From: Cyprinodon diabolis
Taxonomy: Eukaryota; Chordata; Actinopteri; Cyprinodontiformes; Cyprinodontidae
NCBI GenBank assembly: GCA_030533445.1
Contig: CM060080.1
Coordinates: 4,468,052-4,532,051 of the forward strand
Direction of reading: 5' to 3'
DNA: 64,000 nt
The position numbers and the translations under genes are program-made. The notes beneath the pieces were generated by a model, which saw nothing but the letters and a program-made list of their open reading frames with translations, did no database searches and had not been told where the DNA came from. The number at the start of each line of letters is the position of its first letter. The first letter of the stretch is position 1. Positions 43,180 through 54,561 of this stretch are shown here, one piece after another.

Positions 43180-43676
43180 CTGTCCTGTTGACAGATCTTC
43201 ATTCCTGAGAGTTTGATGTTTTGGATTCCTAGTTCTAACTTTGTCTCCTGTCTCCCTCAGCTCGTTGTGCTCTGGATTACTCACCCATCTTGTCTCTTCG
43301 TGCTGAAGACTGGTTCCTGAATCCCTGCTGCTCAGATTCTGCTCTGGCGTTCCCCTCTAGCCCCTTCGGTGTTACCTAGCCGGACAAGAGACCCCCCTTC
43401 TTGGATTGATTCTGGTTCCTTCAGCTGCTTAAACCCATCTCCGCCGTGGTCCTGCTTGGGCTCCCGCCTAACTTCCATGCGCTAGCTCACCTGTCTCCCA
43501 GCCATCTCCTCCCATCGTAAAGCAGAGTTGCAGAACCCTTAAACCTCCTAAACCTCGCCTGCAGATCATGTTGTGAGCTAATCTTATTTGTGTATAGCCT
43601 AAATAAACATCTTAAACTGCTCCTTGTTCTCCATCTGTGTCTGCATGTGGGTCAAACACCTTAAAACCATGACCAG
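43180..43676 (+). repeat. LTR fragment, 5' truncated
   Basis: Contains an AATAAA at about 43602 and ends 'tgtctgcatgtgggtcaaac', then 'ccatgacca', similar to the end of the solo LTR at 35044-35778. The left end could not be defined. It lies directly upstream of a LINE RT fragment and may have inserted into it. Confidence 0.6.
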
Positions 43677-43679
43677 ACC

Positions 43680-44123
43680 TATATCCATCTTCCTTTCTTA
43701 TATAAAATTCTTGAGAAAGTAGTTGCCAAACAAGTGTGCGATCACTTACACCATAATGAAGTTTTTGAAGAGTTTCAGTCTGGTTTTAGAGCTCATCATA
43801 GCACTGAAACAGCTCTGGTGAAAGTCACTAATGATATTCTCATGGCCTCAGATAATGGAATTGTATCTGTACTTGTCTTGTTAGATCTCAGTGCTGCATT
43901 TGATACAGTTGATCATAATATTCTTTTAGAAAGACATGAATATTTTGTAGGAAATAAAGGAACTTACTTAAATCTTGTCTTTCAGTTTGTTCACGTTAAT
44001 GATAAATCTTCCTTTTACTCCAGGGTTACCTGTGGAGTACCACAAGGATCATTTCTAGGACCAATTCTATTTACTATAGCCCCTCTTCTTAAATGCAGTA
44101 CTCTATCAACATCGCGCTTCTGA
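43680..44123 (+). pseudogene. L2-like LINE reverse transcriptase fragment
   Basis: The frame 43734-44123 (129 codons) shows 'QSGFRAHHSTETAL', motif A 'LLDLSAAFDTVDHNILL' with the first catalytic aspartate, and 'GVPQGSFLGPILF'. These blocks are typical of L2/CR1-superclade RTs. Just upstream, 'ILEKVVAKQV'-like codons continue the domain in another frame. The YADD block and everything after is missing; the frame ends in unrelated sequence after ILFTIA. Inactive fragment. Confidence 0.85.
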
Positions 44124-45535
44124 AGTGAAGACCTTTGGAAACTCATATCTTAATTGTGGAAAGTATCGGTGACCGTCTGCAGGAGAATGGTCCACCCCTG
44201 CGTTTAATAGACCTTTCATTTGGTCTGATGTAATCACTGGGTAGATTATTTTGGGGTTTAAGCTGCAAACCACAGTTATAGCTAAATATGTAATTCATGT
44301 TTGATTTAATGTTCAATGTATCAAAAGGATATGTGAATTTCACACTTTAATTTGAATTATTGTGATATGTAACTTTTCCTTTAAAAGTTAAAAGTTTCAC
44401 CTTTATCTTTTTTCAGACATACATCTTCTCTCATCTTAGCCTTACGTTGTAACTTATATTTGATATTCTAATAACATATCTCCAGTCTCAGGGCGCTACA
44501 TTAGCTTTCCTGGTGATCACACAGCTCCTGATTTTCTGTAAAAGGAGTAAATCCCAGCCCCTCTAAGCTCATTCATTGCTTTGACATGCTTGATTTTGTT
44601 AGCATACGAAAGTCTCAAAGTGCCCATTCTAGTTTTATCCAACATGAGAGGAAAAACTGAAAAGAGGAAGCTGGCAAGTGAAATGGGTAGACTTTGGTGA
44701 AAGAGAAACAGCTGCCTGAACATCCCCTGCCCCCTCCTACTTGGGCATCAAATTCACAAGCTGCTAGAAACTCACCATTTCTAATGAAAATAAGCAGACA
44801 TACACAAACACACAATGAATTCCAAGTTACAAGTTCTAGACTTTATCAAAAAAAGAAGAAAAAACTCAGAGAAACAGAGAAAGCTGAAAAGGAACCTCGT
44901 CAAAGCAGTTGCAGATTTCCTAAGCTCCTGTATCTCCATTTCAAAGTGCTTTGGGTTTCGCTTCTGCCAAATTACAAGCTCCATTTGCCAGCCTAATTAA
45001 CGGTTCATAGCATTCAGTGAAATTTATTGCAACAGCACCGGCGCTTGCCAAACCAAACAGGATAGACCTTGCAGATAACTGTAAACTTGGCCGTGGAAGC
45101 TGACACCTTGAAAAAACAAACTTGTTACAGGGAGTCTGTTTATATACTCAGATTTCCCTCTGCTTTCTCCTCCTTTCCTCCTGCTGCCTCCCTTCTCGCT
45201 CCACTGTCTCGTCTGACAGCAAGTTGACTGTTTCACTTCATGCTCACCGCAGCGATGTTTGGTTATGGGAGGAAATCCAAACTTGCCGCCTATCCCTTTT
45301 GACCACTGTTCACTGTAATGTTTGTCAGCAGGGCGCTCTCGTAGTCAGCACCACATAGATGCACATAAACATTTTGAATCCAGAGGAGAGGGCAAGAAAG
45401 AGCAAGAAATTCAGTTTAACTCCCACAAAACATTTAAACAGTCTGAATAGTTTTTAAGGTAAACATTCAGTAAGGCGAGGATTCAAACTTGCTGGCCAAA
45501 CTTTGCTATGAAAACAAACTCATGTAATACTTGTA
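44124..45535. other. No gene seen
   Basis: No recognisable coding region. Overlapping frames on both strands between 44517 and 45358 have no motifs. The stretch 44150-44340 might be a MITE but lacks paired ends. Confidence 0.35.
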
Positions 45536-45725
45536 GCCACTTGTCACTTTATCAGGTACAGCCTCCTGGCACAGAGATGGGCCCCCTCACACCTTTAAAC
45601 TGTATCAATTCTAATTCTGAGGCAGAAATAGAAAAAGGTACAGTAGTAGAAACATGACATGATGACCTCACAGAATATCTATTGAACCGCATCCCAAAGC
45701 TGCAGCGGATTAAAAAAATTTGGGG
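45536..45725 (-). mobile_element. Degenerate Tc1-like end
   Basis: 'cactttatcaggtaca' followed by 'atgggccccct', 'ctgtatcaattct' and 'gcatcccaaagctgc' lines up in order with the 3' terminal repeat and last transposase codons of the Tc1 family seen at 41399 (which has 'ggttggatcccct', 'actgcctcaattct', 'acatcccaaagttgc'). Very diverged; only about 190 bp is traceable. Confidence 0.55.
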
Positions 45726-48104
45726 CCCAACACAAAAAGCAAGCATGGGGCCCCTCTGAAATAAGAAGACATCAATTTTACAGATACAGACATTTTAACA
45801 GAATGCACAAGCAATTGTTTCACTTTTTATGCTGCTTTATTCTCCTTTTTCTCAGTCATTGCATCTCTCTTCCCCTTGTCCTTTTGTTTTTCTTCTTCTT
45901 TCCCTTTTACTCATATTGCTCCTTTCTTTCTTTTTTCCTCTTGTCAGTTTGTCTTTCTGTCTTCATCTCTTTTCTTCCCCCCCCCTGTTTTGTTGTGGCC
46001 TGTAATTTCTACCTTTTCTCCCTAAAAGCTAGATCGTCTTGGCCTCAGCAAATCTCGCAATGAGGAGATCAATATTCACTGATTTAAACGCCTCCCCAGA
46101 AAGAATCCCTAAAGCCTGTGATTTTACCTGGAATTTCAAAAAACACAAAGAAAAAAAAGAAAAAACTATATTATTTATTTTTCCTCCTTTGTTAACAAAA
46201 CAAACTAAATTTAATTAATCAAAAATGACCCAAAAGCTGTTTTGTCTTCAATGTGATAAACAAACAGGACTACTAATCAATATGGAGGAAAAAAATCTCC
46301 CCTTCCACAGTTTTGAGGCTCTGGTGTTCTCCGCACGATGGACCCTCCCCAACAGATGTCACCATCATTTAGCTTCTTGCCGGCTGGGGTTGCTAGACAC
46401 CACAGCAGTGAAGAAGCTAGTCGCTTTCGTTAACTTTGAGGGCAGCTTTTTGCTTTCGTCCTTCTTTCTTCGCCTCCCATGAAAAAAGTTTTGTCTTCTT
46501 TTCTTGCCTACTCTCCCATTTGGTTTTATATGTTTTAGTGTCTTCTTCCTGGATGCTTTCTGCACATGCACCATAAACCTTACGGATCAAATACAGGAGA
46601 GACTGAGAGAGGGCGTTCCAAGACACACAGTATACAATAAGTGTACTGATGGCATTTTAAAGACAGGGTATTAATCCAAAGCATATTTAATGAGCCAATA
46701 AAAGAAATACCTGTATGAATCTCATGTGCATGAGGATGGCAGGATTCTTAAAAAGAAGCTGTTCAAAGAGGGTTTACATTCTTATGTTGTTTCTATCCTC
46801 AAAGTGACAAACGTTGACCTGTACAGGTGCATAAAATTCAAGCCATGGGTGCAGAGAGGGAGTATTGACAGGGTAAAAAATGGGAGATATTCTCACAAAA
46901 TAGACAGTTTCTCACATAGTTTCTCACAAACCAAAGCATTTGTTGGAATAACCTCGTGTTTAAAGGAATCTAGCCTGGTACCAAAACATCTAAAATTGGG
47001 AAAACAACAGTGCTCTGCTTGAGCGAATACTTTTAAAAGTAAGTACATAAAGATCAGCATTCAAAATTAACAAGATAAGGAATGTGACGACGAGTATGGA
47101 AAACAGAGAACATAACAGCAGCAAAAAGAAGACTTCACACAATCAAAGTAAACAAAAAAAACTTGGACAGCAGCGGGTAACCCTTAGATACATGGGGTCC
47201 ACTGGCAGCTTTTCACACCCAAGGTGGACCCGGATAAGTGCCTAGGGGTTATAGGCCTGGGGGCGCCCCACCCTCTAGTGGGGACCCCAAAGGGCCAGGA
47301 GGCCTAGGGCCGGTCTGGACGCCACCAGGTCTGAGACAGCGCCCAGCGAAGTACCCAACCCCACACCTGAAGAAATGTCAGCATGCCGCCAGACACATGC
47401 ACATCATATCGCAGGGAGCATAATAATGGGAAGGAGACAGACCCTGCTCATACTTGCAGCCTAGAATGTTCCAGTAGGTGGGAAAAGGCAAACACTCAAC
47501 AAGTAGACAAAGACAAATTCACATTCATCCAGTGACATTCACTCAATCCCACCCGTACGGACATATACAAGCACTTAACTGAGATGCACACAGGGCAGAC
47601 ACTAAACATATTCTTATACTCATCATGCATACTAATCCAGACCCACATCAAAGGCTAAGATGCATCCCAGCATCCCTCCAATGTCCCACACCCCCACCCA
47701 ATGCTAGGAAATGGTATCCCCCATCCAAGTGGAAGGACAAGACATCGAAGCCATAGGATGGGAACCATCCTTAACACTGTCTAAATGCATTTAAGCAAGC
47801 ACAAGTAGGCGTGAGCAAGGCAAACCCAGAAGGCTTTGGCTTGGACCCACCCTGGTGATGATCTCCTCCCCAAGATTCTATGTGTGACAGAGCAGGTGAG
47901 GGGAAGCATTGGAGATGGGCAGCAAAGAGCTGGCAAACAGGGTTCTCTCAAGGAGCCAGCTACCCTACTGACCGAATCAGGTAACCCGTTCCCCAGGAGA
48001 GCAAGTGGCTAAGCACAAAGGGCAGACTTCCACCCAGACCAGGATTGAGGATTCTGGGTTTATTTTTTTTCAACAGTTTGTCCCCCTCTCAGTGAGACAG
48101 AAAG
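45726..48104. other. No gene; GC-rich block of unknown origin at 47170-47420
   Basis: 45800-46020 is pyrimidine-rich. 47170-47420 is markedly GC-rich ('gggggcgccccaccctctag' and similar) compared with all neighbours, and 47420-48060 is composed of C/A-rich low-complexity-like text without microsatellite periodicity. It could be the 5' region of an unrecognised retroelement. A 61-codon frame at 47238-47423 is proline/glycine-rich and unconvincing. Confidence 0.4.
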
Positions 48105-48560
48105 ATCAGAGCTGTTAAGTCTAGCTATTTCCTGCTACGACTCATTGCAGAAGCAAAGCCTTTTGTCTCTTTCAAAAATCAAAAGAAAGTTATTCATGCT
48201 CTTAGTGCCTCTTGTCTGAAATGTTATGAAAGGTTATAAATAAATCCTTCCCATAGCATTTACAAATGGTTCAGACGGCTGCAGCTTGTCTTTTAACATG
48301 TACTAAGAAGCATGAACACATAGCTACAGTCTTAAAATCTGTTCATTGGTTTCCTGTCTGTCATTGAATTGATTTTTTTAAAATTTTATTGCTTGCTTTG
48401 AAAGTTTTAAAAGTGTAGCCCCATCCTGTATACATGATCTCCTCAACATCGCACACCTTGGAGACCACTTTGGTCACATGAGACAGTTTCTCATTTAAAA
48501 TTCATCTCTGGCTTATGACTGAGCATGAGACTCTAAACAGTTCTTCACTCTGGCGTGTTT
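48105..48560 (+). pseudogene. LINE ORF2 C-terminal fragment
   Basis: Shifting frames give 'VIHALSASCL', 'RRLQLV', 'KKHEHIATVLKSVHWFPV' and 'FKILLLALKVLK' segments in order. These correspond to the C-terminal part after the RT domain in L2-type LINEs ('VIHALI.SRLDYCN...LQ..QNAAARLLT...H..PVL..LHWLPV..RI.FKILLL'). Multiple stops. It precedes the TA microsatellite that hosts the next LINE. Confidence 0.7.
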
Positions 48561-48623
48561 TTATTATTGTTATTGGTTAATTTAAGTTAATGTTGAGACT
48601 CTTTCAAATCTTATGAATCCCAA

Positions 48624-48635
<12 letters not shown>

Positions 48636-48690
<55 letters not shown>
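48636..48690. repeat. (TA)n microsatellite, 3' side of the LINE
   Basis: About 27 TA units immediately after the LINE's 3' end. Together with 51011-51417 it forms the two halves of a TA tract around the insertion. Confidence 0.95.
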
Positions 48691-48695
<5 letters not shown>

Positions 48696-51010
48696 TTTTC
48701 TCACCCCTCGTGGGGTGGTATGTGTCATCCTCAAGCTCGGGTCCTCTACCAGAGGCCTGGGAGTTTGAGGGTTCTGCGCAGTATCTTAGCTGTTCCTAGG
48801 ACTGCGCTCTTCTGGACAGAGACGTCTGAGGTTTTACCTGGAATCTGCTGTAGCCACTCTCCCAGTTTGGGGGTCACAGCCCCCAGTGCTCCAATTACCA
48901 CTGGCACCACTGCTGCGCTTACTTTCCACATCTTTTCTAGCTCCTCTTTCAGCCCTTGGTATTTCTCAAGCTTCTCGTGTTCTTTCTTCTTGATGTTGCT
49001 GTCGCTTGGGATTGCCACATCTATCACTACTGCCTTCTTCTGCTGTTTGTCGATCAACACGATGTCTGGTTGGTTAGCCATCACCTGTTTGTCAGTCTGG
49101 ATCTTGAAGTCCCATAGGATCTTAGCTTGGTCATTCTCAACTACCTTAGGAGGTGTCTTCCATTTTGACCTTGGGACTTCCAGCCCATACTCATGGCAGA
49201 TGTTCCTGTACACTATGACAGCTACCTGGTTGTGGCGTTCCATGTATGCACTTCCTGCCTGCATTTTACACCCTGCTGTTATGTGCTGTATTGTTTCAGA
49301 GGCATCTTTGCACAGTCTGCATCGGGGGTCCTGCTTGGTGTGGTAGACCCTGGCCTCTATTGATCTTGTACTGAGTGCCTGTTCTTGTGCTGCCATGATT
49401 AGTGCCTCTGTGCTGTCCTTCAGTCCAGCCTTTTCCAGCCACTGGTAGGATTTTTTGATATCAGCCACTTCTTCTATTTGTCTGTGGTATACGCCGTGCA
49501 GCGGCTTGTCGCTCCATGATGGTTCTCCTTCCTCTTTCTTGTCCTCGCTTTCGGTTTTCTCCTGCCTGAGGTATTCACCAAGCCATTTGTCTTTGGGGGC
49601 CATCTTTCTGATGTACTCCTGGGTCTTAGTTGTTTCATCCTGGACAGTGGTCTTGACACTCACTAGCCCTCGGCCTCCCTCGCTACGCTTGGTATACAGT
49701 CTCAGGGTGCTGGATTTGGGGTGGAACCCTCCATGCATTGTGAGGAGCTTTCTTGTCTTGATGGCAGTGGCCTCTATCTCCTCCTTTGGCCAGTTTATTA
49801 TACCAGCGGGGCATCTGATGACTGGTAGGGCATATGTGTTGATGGCTTGGATCTTGTTTTTCCCATTCAGCTGACTTTTCAGGACCTGCCTTGCTCTTTG
49901 TGGGTATTTAGCTGTGGCAGTCTTTCTTGCCATCTCCTCGTGGTTTCCGTTAGCCTGTGGCACCCCAAGGTATTTGTAGCTGTCCTGCACATATGTAATG
50001 TGGCCTTCTGGTAGTTCAACCCCCTCGGTTCTGATCATCTTCCCTCTCTTTGAGACCATGCGACCGCACTTGTCCAGTCCGAATGACATCCCAATGTCGT
50101 TGCTGTAGATCCTGGTAGTGTGGATCAGTGAGTCGATGTCTCGCTCACTCCTGGCATACAGCTTGATGTCATCCATGTAGAGGAGGTGACTGATGATTGT
50201 TCCGCTTCGGAATTGGTATCCGTAGCCAGTCTTTGTGATGATCTGGCTGAGGGGGTTCAGGCCTATGCAGAACAGCAGCGGGGATAGTGCATCACCCTGG
50301 TATATGCCGCACTTGATGGTGACTTGTGCTATTGGCTTTGCATTGGCTTCCAGACTTGTTTTCCACAGCTTCATTGAGTTCTTGATGAAGGCTATTAGAG
50401 TCCTGTTGATCTTGTACATTTCCAAGCATTCCAGTATCCATGTATGTGGCATTGAGTCATAGGCTTTCTTATAGTCAATCCAGGCGGTGCACAGATTTGT
50501 CTGCCTAGTCTTACAGTCTCGAGTGACTGCTCTATCCACTAGTAGCTGGTGCTTGGCTCCTCTGGTGTTACTGCCTATTCCCTTCTGGGAAGGGTGCATG
50601 TATTGAGCCATGTGCCTATTCATCTTAGCCGCTATGATGCCTGACAGGAGCTTCCATGTTGTACATAGGCAAGTTATTGGCCGGTAGTTGGATGGGGTTG
50701 TTCCCTTCTGGGGATCCTTCATGATCAGGATTGTCCGTCCTTGGGTTAACCATTCTGGGTGGGTCCCATCCATCAGCAGTTGGTTCATTTGTGCTGCGAG
50801 GCGTGCATGAAGTGCTGTTAGTTTTTTCAGCCAGTAGGTGTGGATCATGTCAGGGCCTGGTGCTGTCCAGCTCTTCATACCTGCCGCTCTTTCTTGGACA
50901 TCTGCCGTTGTAATGGTTACTGGTTCTTGTTCTGGGAGATTGCTGTGATCTGTTCTAAGATCTTCTAGCCACTTATCATTGGTGTTGTGGGATGCCTCCT
51001 TCTCTTCTGT
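48691..51010 (-). mobile_element. Restriction-like-endonuclease LINE, 5' truncated, inside (TA)n
   Basis: The element reads right to left, starting at 51010 within its ORF and ending at 48691 after a 55-bp 3' UTR. The UTR contains a small hairpin, CACCCC-TCGT-GGGGTG, at 48702-48717. It is bounded on both sides by TA repeats. A C-terminal endonuclease of the R2/R4 type, with no apurinic-like endonuclease in what remains, suggests the R4/Dong/Rex6 group. These LINEs often use specific targets, and microsatellite targets are known in that group, so insertion into (TA)n may be targeted. Confidence 0.85.
48746..51010 (-). CDS. LINE ORF: reverse transcriptase plus restriction-like endonuclease (N-terminus missing)
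   Basis: About 755 uninterrupted codons belong to the element ([16 protein letters not shown] onward). RT blocks in order: [50 protein letters not shown] (motif A aspartate), [13 protein letters not shown], and YMDD at 50168-50179. Downstream come a CCHC zinc-binding motif [18 protein letters not shown] (about 49270-49325) and the PD...D endonuclease block PDIVLIDK...VVIDVAIP (about 49013-49070), with a PDX14D spacing. The protein nicks its target and primes cDNA synthesis there. The N-terminal zinc-finger/Myb part is absent, and the frame runs upstream only into TA repeat. No internal stop, so truncation is recent. There is no genuine start codon. Confidence 0.88.
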   Translation of the reverse strand, partial: TEEKEASHNTNDKWLEDLRTDHSNLPEQEPVTITTADVQERAAGMKSWTAPGPDMIHTYWLKKLTALHARLAAQMNQLLMDGTHPEWLTQGRTILIMKDPQKGTTPSNYRPITCLCTTWKLLSGIIAAKMNRHMAQYMHPSQKGIGSNTRGAKHQLLVDRAVTRDCKTRQTNLCTAWIDYKKAYDSMPHTWILECLEMYKINRTLIAFIKNSMKLWKTSLEANAKPIAQVTIKCGIYQGDALSPLLFCIGLNPLSQIITKTGYGYQFRSGTIISHLLYMDDIKLYARSERDIDSLIHTTRIYSNDIGMSFGLDKCGRMVSKRGKMIRTEGVELPEGHITYVQDSYKYLGVPQANGNHEEMARKTATAKYPQRARQVLKSQLNGKNKIQAINTYALPVIRCPAGIINWPKEEIEATAIKTRKLLTMHGGFHPKSSTLRLYTKRSEGGRGLVSVKTTVQDETTKTQEYIRKMAPKDKWLGEYLRQEKTESEDKKEEGEPSWSDKPLHGVYHRQIEEVADIKKSYQWLEKAGLKDSTEALIMAAQEQALSTRSIEARVYHTKQDPRCRLCKDASETIQHITAGCKMQAGSAYMERHNQVAVIVYRNICHEYGLEVPRSKWKTPPKVVENDQAKILWDFKIQTDKQVMANQPDIVLIDKQQKKAVVIDVAIPSDSNIKKKEHEKLEKYQGLKEELEKMWKVSAAVVPVVIGALGAVTPKLGEWLQQIPGKTSDVSVQKSAVLGTAKILRRTLKLPGLW

Positions 51011-51041
51011 ATATATATACATATATTCTGTATGTATATAC

Positions 51042-51092
<51 letters not shown>

Positions 51093-51166
51093 CGTATATA
51101 TATATACATATACGTATATATATATACATATACGTATATATATATACGTATATATATATGTATATC

Positions 51167-51216
<50 letters not shown>

Positions 51217-51274
51217 CGTATATATATATACATGTATATATATATACGTATATATATATGTATATATATATGCG

Positions 51275-51349
<75 letters not shown>

Positions 51350-51417
51350 ACATATATATATATACGTATAAATATATGTATATATATATATATACATATA
51401 TGTATATATATATTTAT
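51011..51417. repeat. Long imperfect (TA)n tract, 5' side of the LINE
   Basis: About 400 bp of TA repeats with interspersed 'tacgta', 'catata' and 'tgtata' variants. All six frames are open and encode Ile/Tyr/Val/Thr strings, so open frames here mean nothing. Confidence 0.97.
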
Positions 51418-52957
51418 ATTTAAGTAATACTTAATTTAAGTAAATTAATGTAAAAAAAAAACTTTATTTCTAAATTCCTAATACAAGTTTCAATAAATTT
51501 CTCCTTATGCACATTTTGAAATATTTAATTAAAAGATCTTGAATGAAAACTGCAAAATTTTAATCAGCCAACTAAATTTCTCTAAAAGCTTTTTAACCTC
51601 AGTTGAGATGGTTTTCCATTTTTCCCAAAAAAGAATACATGACCTAATGAAGAGCTGAAGGGAAAGACATTTGTAGAAGTCCTGACATAGTGAACATTTA
51701 CCTCACATGACTGATCAGCTCTTTCCCCTGCCTGCATCTAGCTACTAGTTGACATGATAAAGTAAGCTCAATCTTTCTGTTTGTGAAACATTCATTAAAA
51801 CCTTGATTTGTTACTGATAGCTAGCACTAGCTTGCTACCTCTACTTCCTCTTTAATACAGCCAATGGTTTCCTAAACACATAGTGACATAATTCTTCACA
51901 TAATTTGCTCCAGTTAATGAAAACAAGTCTAATTAGCATTTTATTTTTAAATTTTCTGATATTTGAAAAGTTTGCCTAAAATTTGTACTGGATGGAAATA
52001 CTATTAATCGTAAGAAGACATTTTTTATGCATTTGCAGGGAAAACTTTTAAATGAGAAAGAAGAACTGGAGAAATGAGACGAAGCAAAAAATGATGCAGG
52101 AAGGTTAAAGCTACAATCACCAGATAACAGCGGCAGCATTCTGAACGGTGCATCTGTTGGATGTGGTTTTGTGACCACTGAAGTAGAAATCCAGCACAGC
52201 CTTGGGCTGGTTGCTGAAAATATTGAAGGCAAGTAGGAAACAGGTGAAGAGACTCTTTCATAAGAGCCTCTTGCATCTAGACAGAAGCTAACTTTAAAAT
52301 AATAAGCTAAAAAGTTAAAAAGTAAAACATTGAAGTTCCTTTATCAGCATCAATGTTTTTCACTAGTTTCTTAAAAAAGGACTCCATTGATTATTTTTCA
52401 TCAAATTAGGGCAAATGACTATTTCTGCTAATTACGCTGACCTTGATATTTGCCATTGTCGTGGGAAAAATGTATTCTACTATTTCCACTAGTTAAATAA
52501 ACAGATTGATGGATTTCTCTCAGCAGGCACTTTATTTTATCTTTGCAAAGAGAGAACAGTTCATCATATGGCCCTGATTGCATGGTAATCAACCCTGTTC
52601 TGACCTGGAAAGCATTTGTTCCCCCTTACTTACAATTATGGAAAGTAGTCAGAGTTAAAACAAATTATAGAAACTTTGGTTAAACAGTAACATTTTATGA
52701 ATAAACCTTGAGAATCTGGCTTGTTATGGGAATAAGTATGTCTTGTCTACAAACACCCCTCACTCAGGCATTTTGTGGCCTTGCAGGTGAAACCGACTGA
52801 GTGAAATAGTTTTTTCATTGAAAATAAATAAGTAGCATAAATCAATATATGAGATAATCTAAATTTTGCACCACACCATGAAAACACTGTTTTTGAAACG
52901 TTACAAAAGTAATAAGGTCTGGCTTCGTTCTCCAGTAACACTGTTGACATTTTTAAT
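51418..52957. other. No gene seen
   Basis: No recognisable element. Two overlapping minus-strand frames at 51933-52276 are in different phases and lack motifs. Confidence 0.4.
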
Positions 52958-53046
52958 TACCGTATTTTCACGACTATAATGCGCACATAAACGTCTTTTT
53001 TTCCCCTCAAAATGTGCGGTGCGCTCTTTGGTGCGGTGCGCCCTAT

Positions 53047-53972
53047 GTGTGATTTTAACTGCGACTTTTGAGACCACCTCATTGAGGAGATGATTAAAGA
53101 GTGGCTCAATGTAAGGAGACCAGGTGTTTTTTTTTTCCACTCATCACCATTGCTGTTAATCTGTGACTCCATGCATGTCCATCTCACAGCTGATGTGAAA
53201 AATATGGTGAAACAAATGAATGCTGTGCTCGCTGTTATTCAACCGCTTGAAATCGGTGTGAACCGGACGCAGCAGGCGCAGCAGAAGCAGCGAGTTTACA
53301 TGCAAAGTCAATGGTTGACGCGCGTATAGGCGCAGCAAAAGGTCCCGCAGCGCGTTTTGAGCAGCGGGCGCAGCGCGTCGGGAGCGTTTAAGCATCTGAC
53401 GAGCTGCTGCTGCTCGAGATGGAAAAATTGTAGTTTTGCTGCTGGAAGCGCCGCATCAACCAATCAGAGAAGCTGATCTGGGAGCTGACAGCGAGACAGA
53501 CACATCGCTCTGATGACACATGATATTAAGGCAAATGAAAAGGGCTGGATGGATGAGGATATGATGAAAGCGTGGCTGAGGCAGGTGTATGTGAGGAGAC
53601 CAGGTGTTTTTTTTTCCACACATCACCATCGCTGTTAATCTGTGACTCAATGCGTGCCCATCTCGGCCGTTCAAAGTAAGGCTGCGAGCGGCGTGGGAGC
53701 GATGGATGACACACGGAGACCACAGTTTCAGGAAAAGTGGAAGGCAGCGCCGGGCAAGTTACGCCACCGTTTGCGGATGGATTCTAGATGCTTGGGCTAA
53801 CGTGTCTGCTGGCACTGTTGTTCGAGCTTTCGCAAAAGCCGGCATTATTTCCGAGGAGCCGCCCGGCACGGAAAGTGACTCTGACAGCGAAGAAGGGGAA
53901 ATTGGCATGTCTGATTTAGCACAGCTGTTTAATTCAGAAACAGAGGATGATGACTTTGATGGGTTTGATTAA
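53047..53972 (+). pseudogene. pogo-like transposase remnants (DDE and C-terminal tail)
   Basis: Three pieces are visible. 53090-53250 reads IKEWLNVRRPG, then LLICDSMHVHLTADVKNMVK, matching the pogo block around the second catalytic aspartate ('..D.F..H.T..VK'). 53527-53606 reads KANEKGWMDEDMMKAWL then QVYVRRPG, the preceding block from a second partial copy. 53706-53972 ends with YATVCGWILDAWANVSAGTV, then FAKAGI and an acidic tail (ESDSDSEEGEIG), typical of pogo/Tigger C-termini. The pieces are out of order for one gene, so at least one duplication or insertion has occurred. Not functional. Confidence 0.75.
53256..53520 (+). repeat. Fragment of the GCAGCA-rich TIR family (second copy)
   Basis: Begins 'gtgtgaaccggacgcagcag' and runs parallel to 29016-29278 ('aagcagcgagtttaca', 'aatcagagaagctgatctgg', 'gagctg', 'gatgacaca'). 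The outer terminus is damaged (CACACC to GTGTGAACC). The 3' half is not adjacent; a reversed piece lies at 54055-54330. Confidence 0.85.
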
Positions 53973-54561
53973 TACTTTGTAATAAATACTTGAATAAAGC
54001 ACAATCATACTCAGTTTTGCCCCCGCTCTATTTTTCTACTTGTAAATTTAATTCAACAGCAGCCTCCGGGTTCACCGCGGCGGCTGGCAGGTGTTTTTCA
54101 TCTAAATAATCAAAATCTTGCAGCTATATTTGCTGTGATCAGTGGGAATAAAGTAGTTTTAATATGTTTTTAAGTGAGAAAGTCCACCTGAAAACTTAAT
54201 AATTGCAGTCAGTTCATCCAGATTATCATCCTGCCTATACTATTTCTGTTGGAGGCGCTCAGACCCCCACATACCAGCGGTGTGCGACAGTAGGACTCCC
54301 TTCAGCAGCAGCCTCTGGGCCAAGCAGCCTTGGCCAAGCACAGTCATACTCAGTTTTGCCCCCGCTGTATTTTTAAATACGCAGTAGAGGTATTAAAAGG
54401 TAGTAGAGGATATGTACCTGTATATACAAAACGCGCCCTATAGTCCAGTGCGCCTTATGTGTGTGTTAAATACAGAAATGGCACACATAACTGAGACTGC
54501 GTACGGTGCGCCTTATGGTCGTGAAAATACGGTACAAAGTATTTCACAGAATGCCCTATAG

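Larger units (their letters stand above)
52960..54532 (+). mobile_element. pogo-like DNA transposon remnant with foreign insert
   Basis: The ends are inverted repeats of about 27 bp (CCGTATTTTCACGACTATAA... and its counterpart CCGTATTTTCACGACCATAA..., two differences), flanked by TA at 52958-52959 and 54533-54534. A TA duplication and the pogo-type transposase remains inside place it in the Tc1/mariner superfamily, pogo group. The interior is rearranged: GCAGCA-rich sequence of the 29006-29828 family is present at 53256-53520, and a reversed part of the same family at about 54055-54330. Confidence 0.85.

Noticed and set aside
48720..49874. Plus-strand frames of 208 and 139 codons
   Set aside because: They are antisense shadows of the LINE ORF, and show no motifs of their own.
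50976..51427. Several long open frames of Ile/Tyr repeats on both strands
   Set aside because: They are translations of the (TA)n tract, which is open in all frames. The 883-codon frame is real LINE protein only below about 51010.
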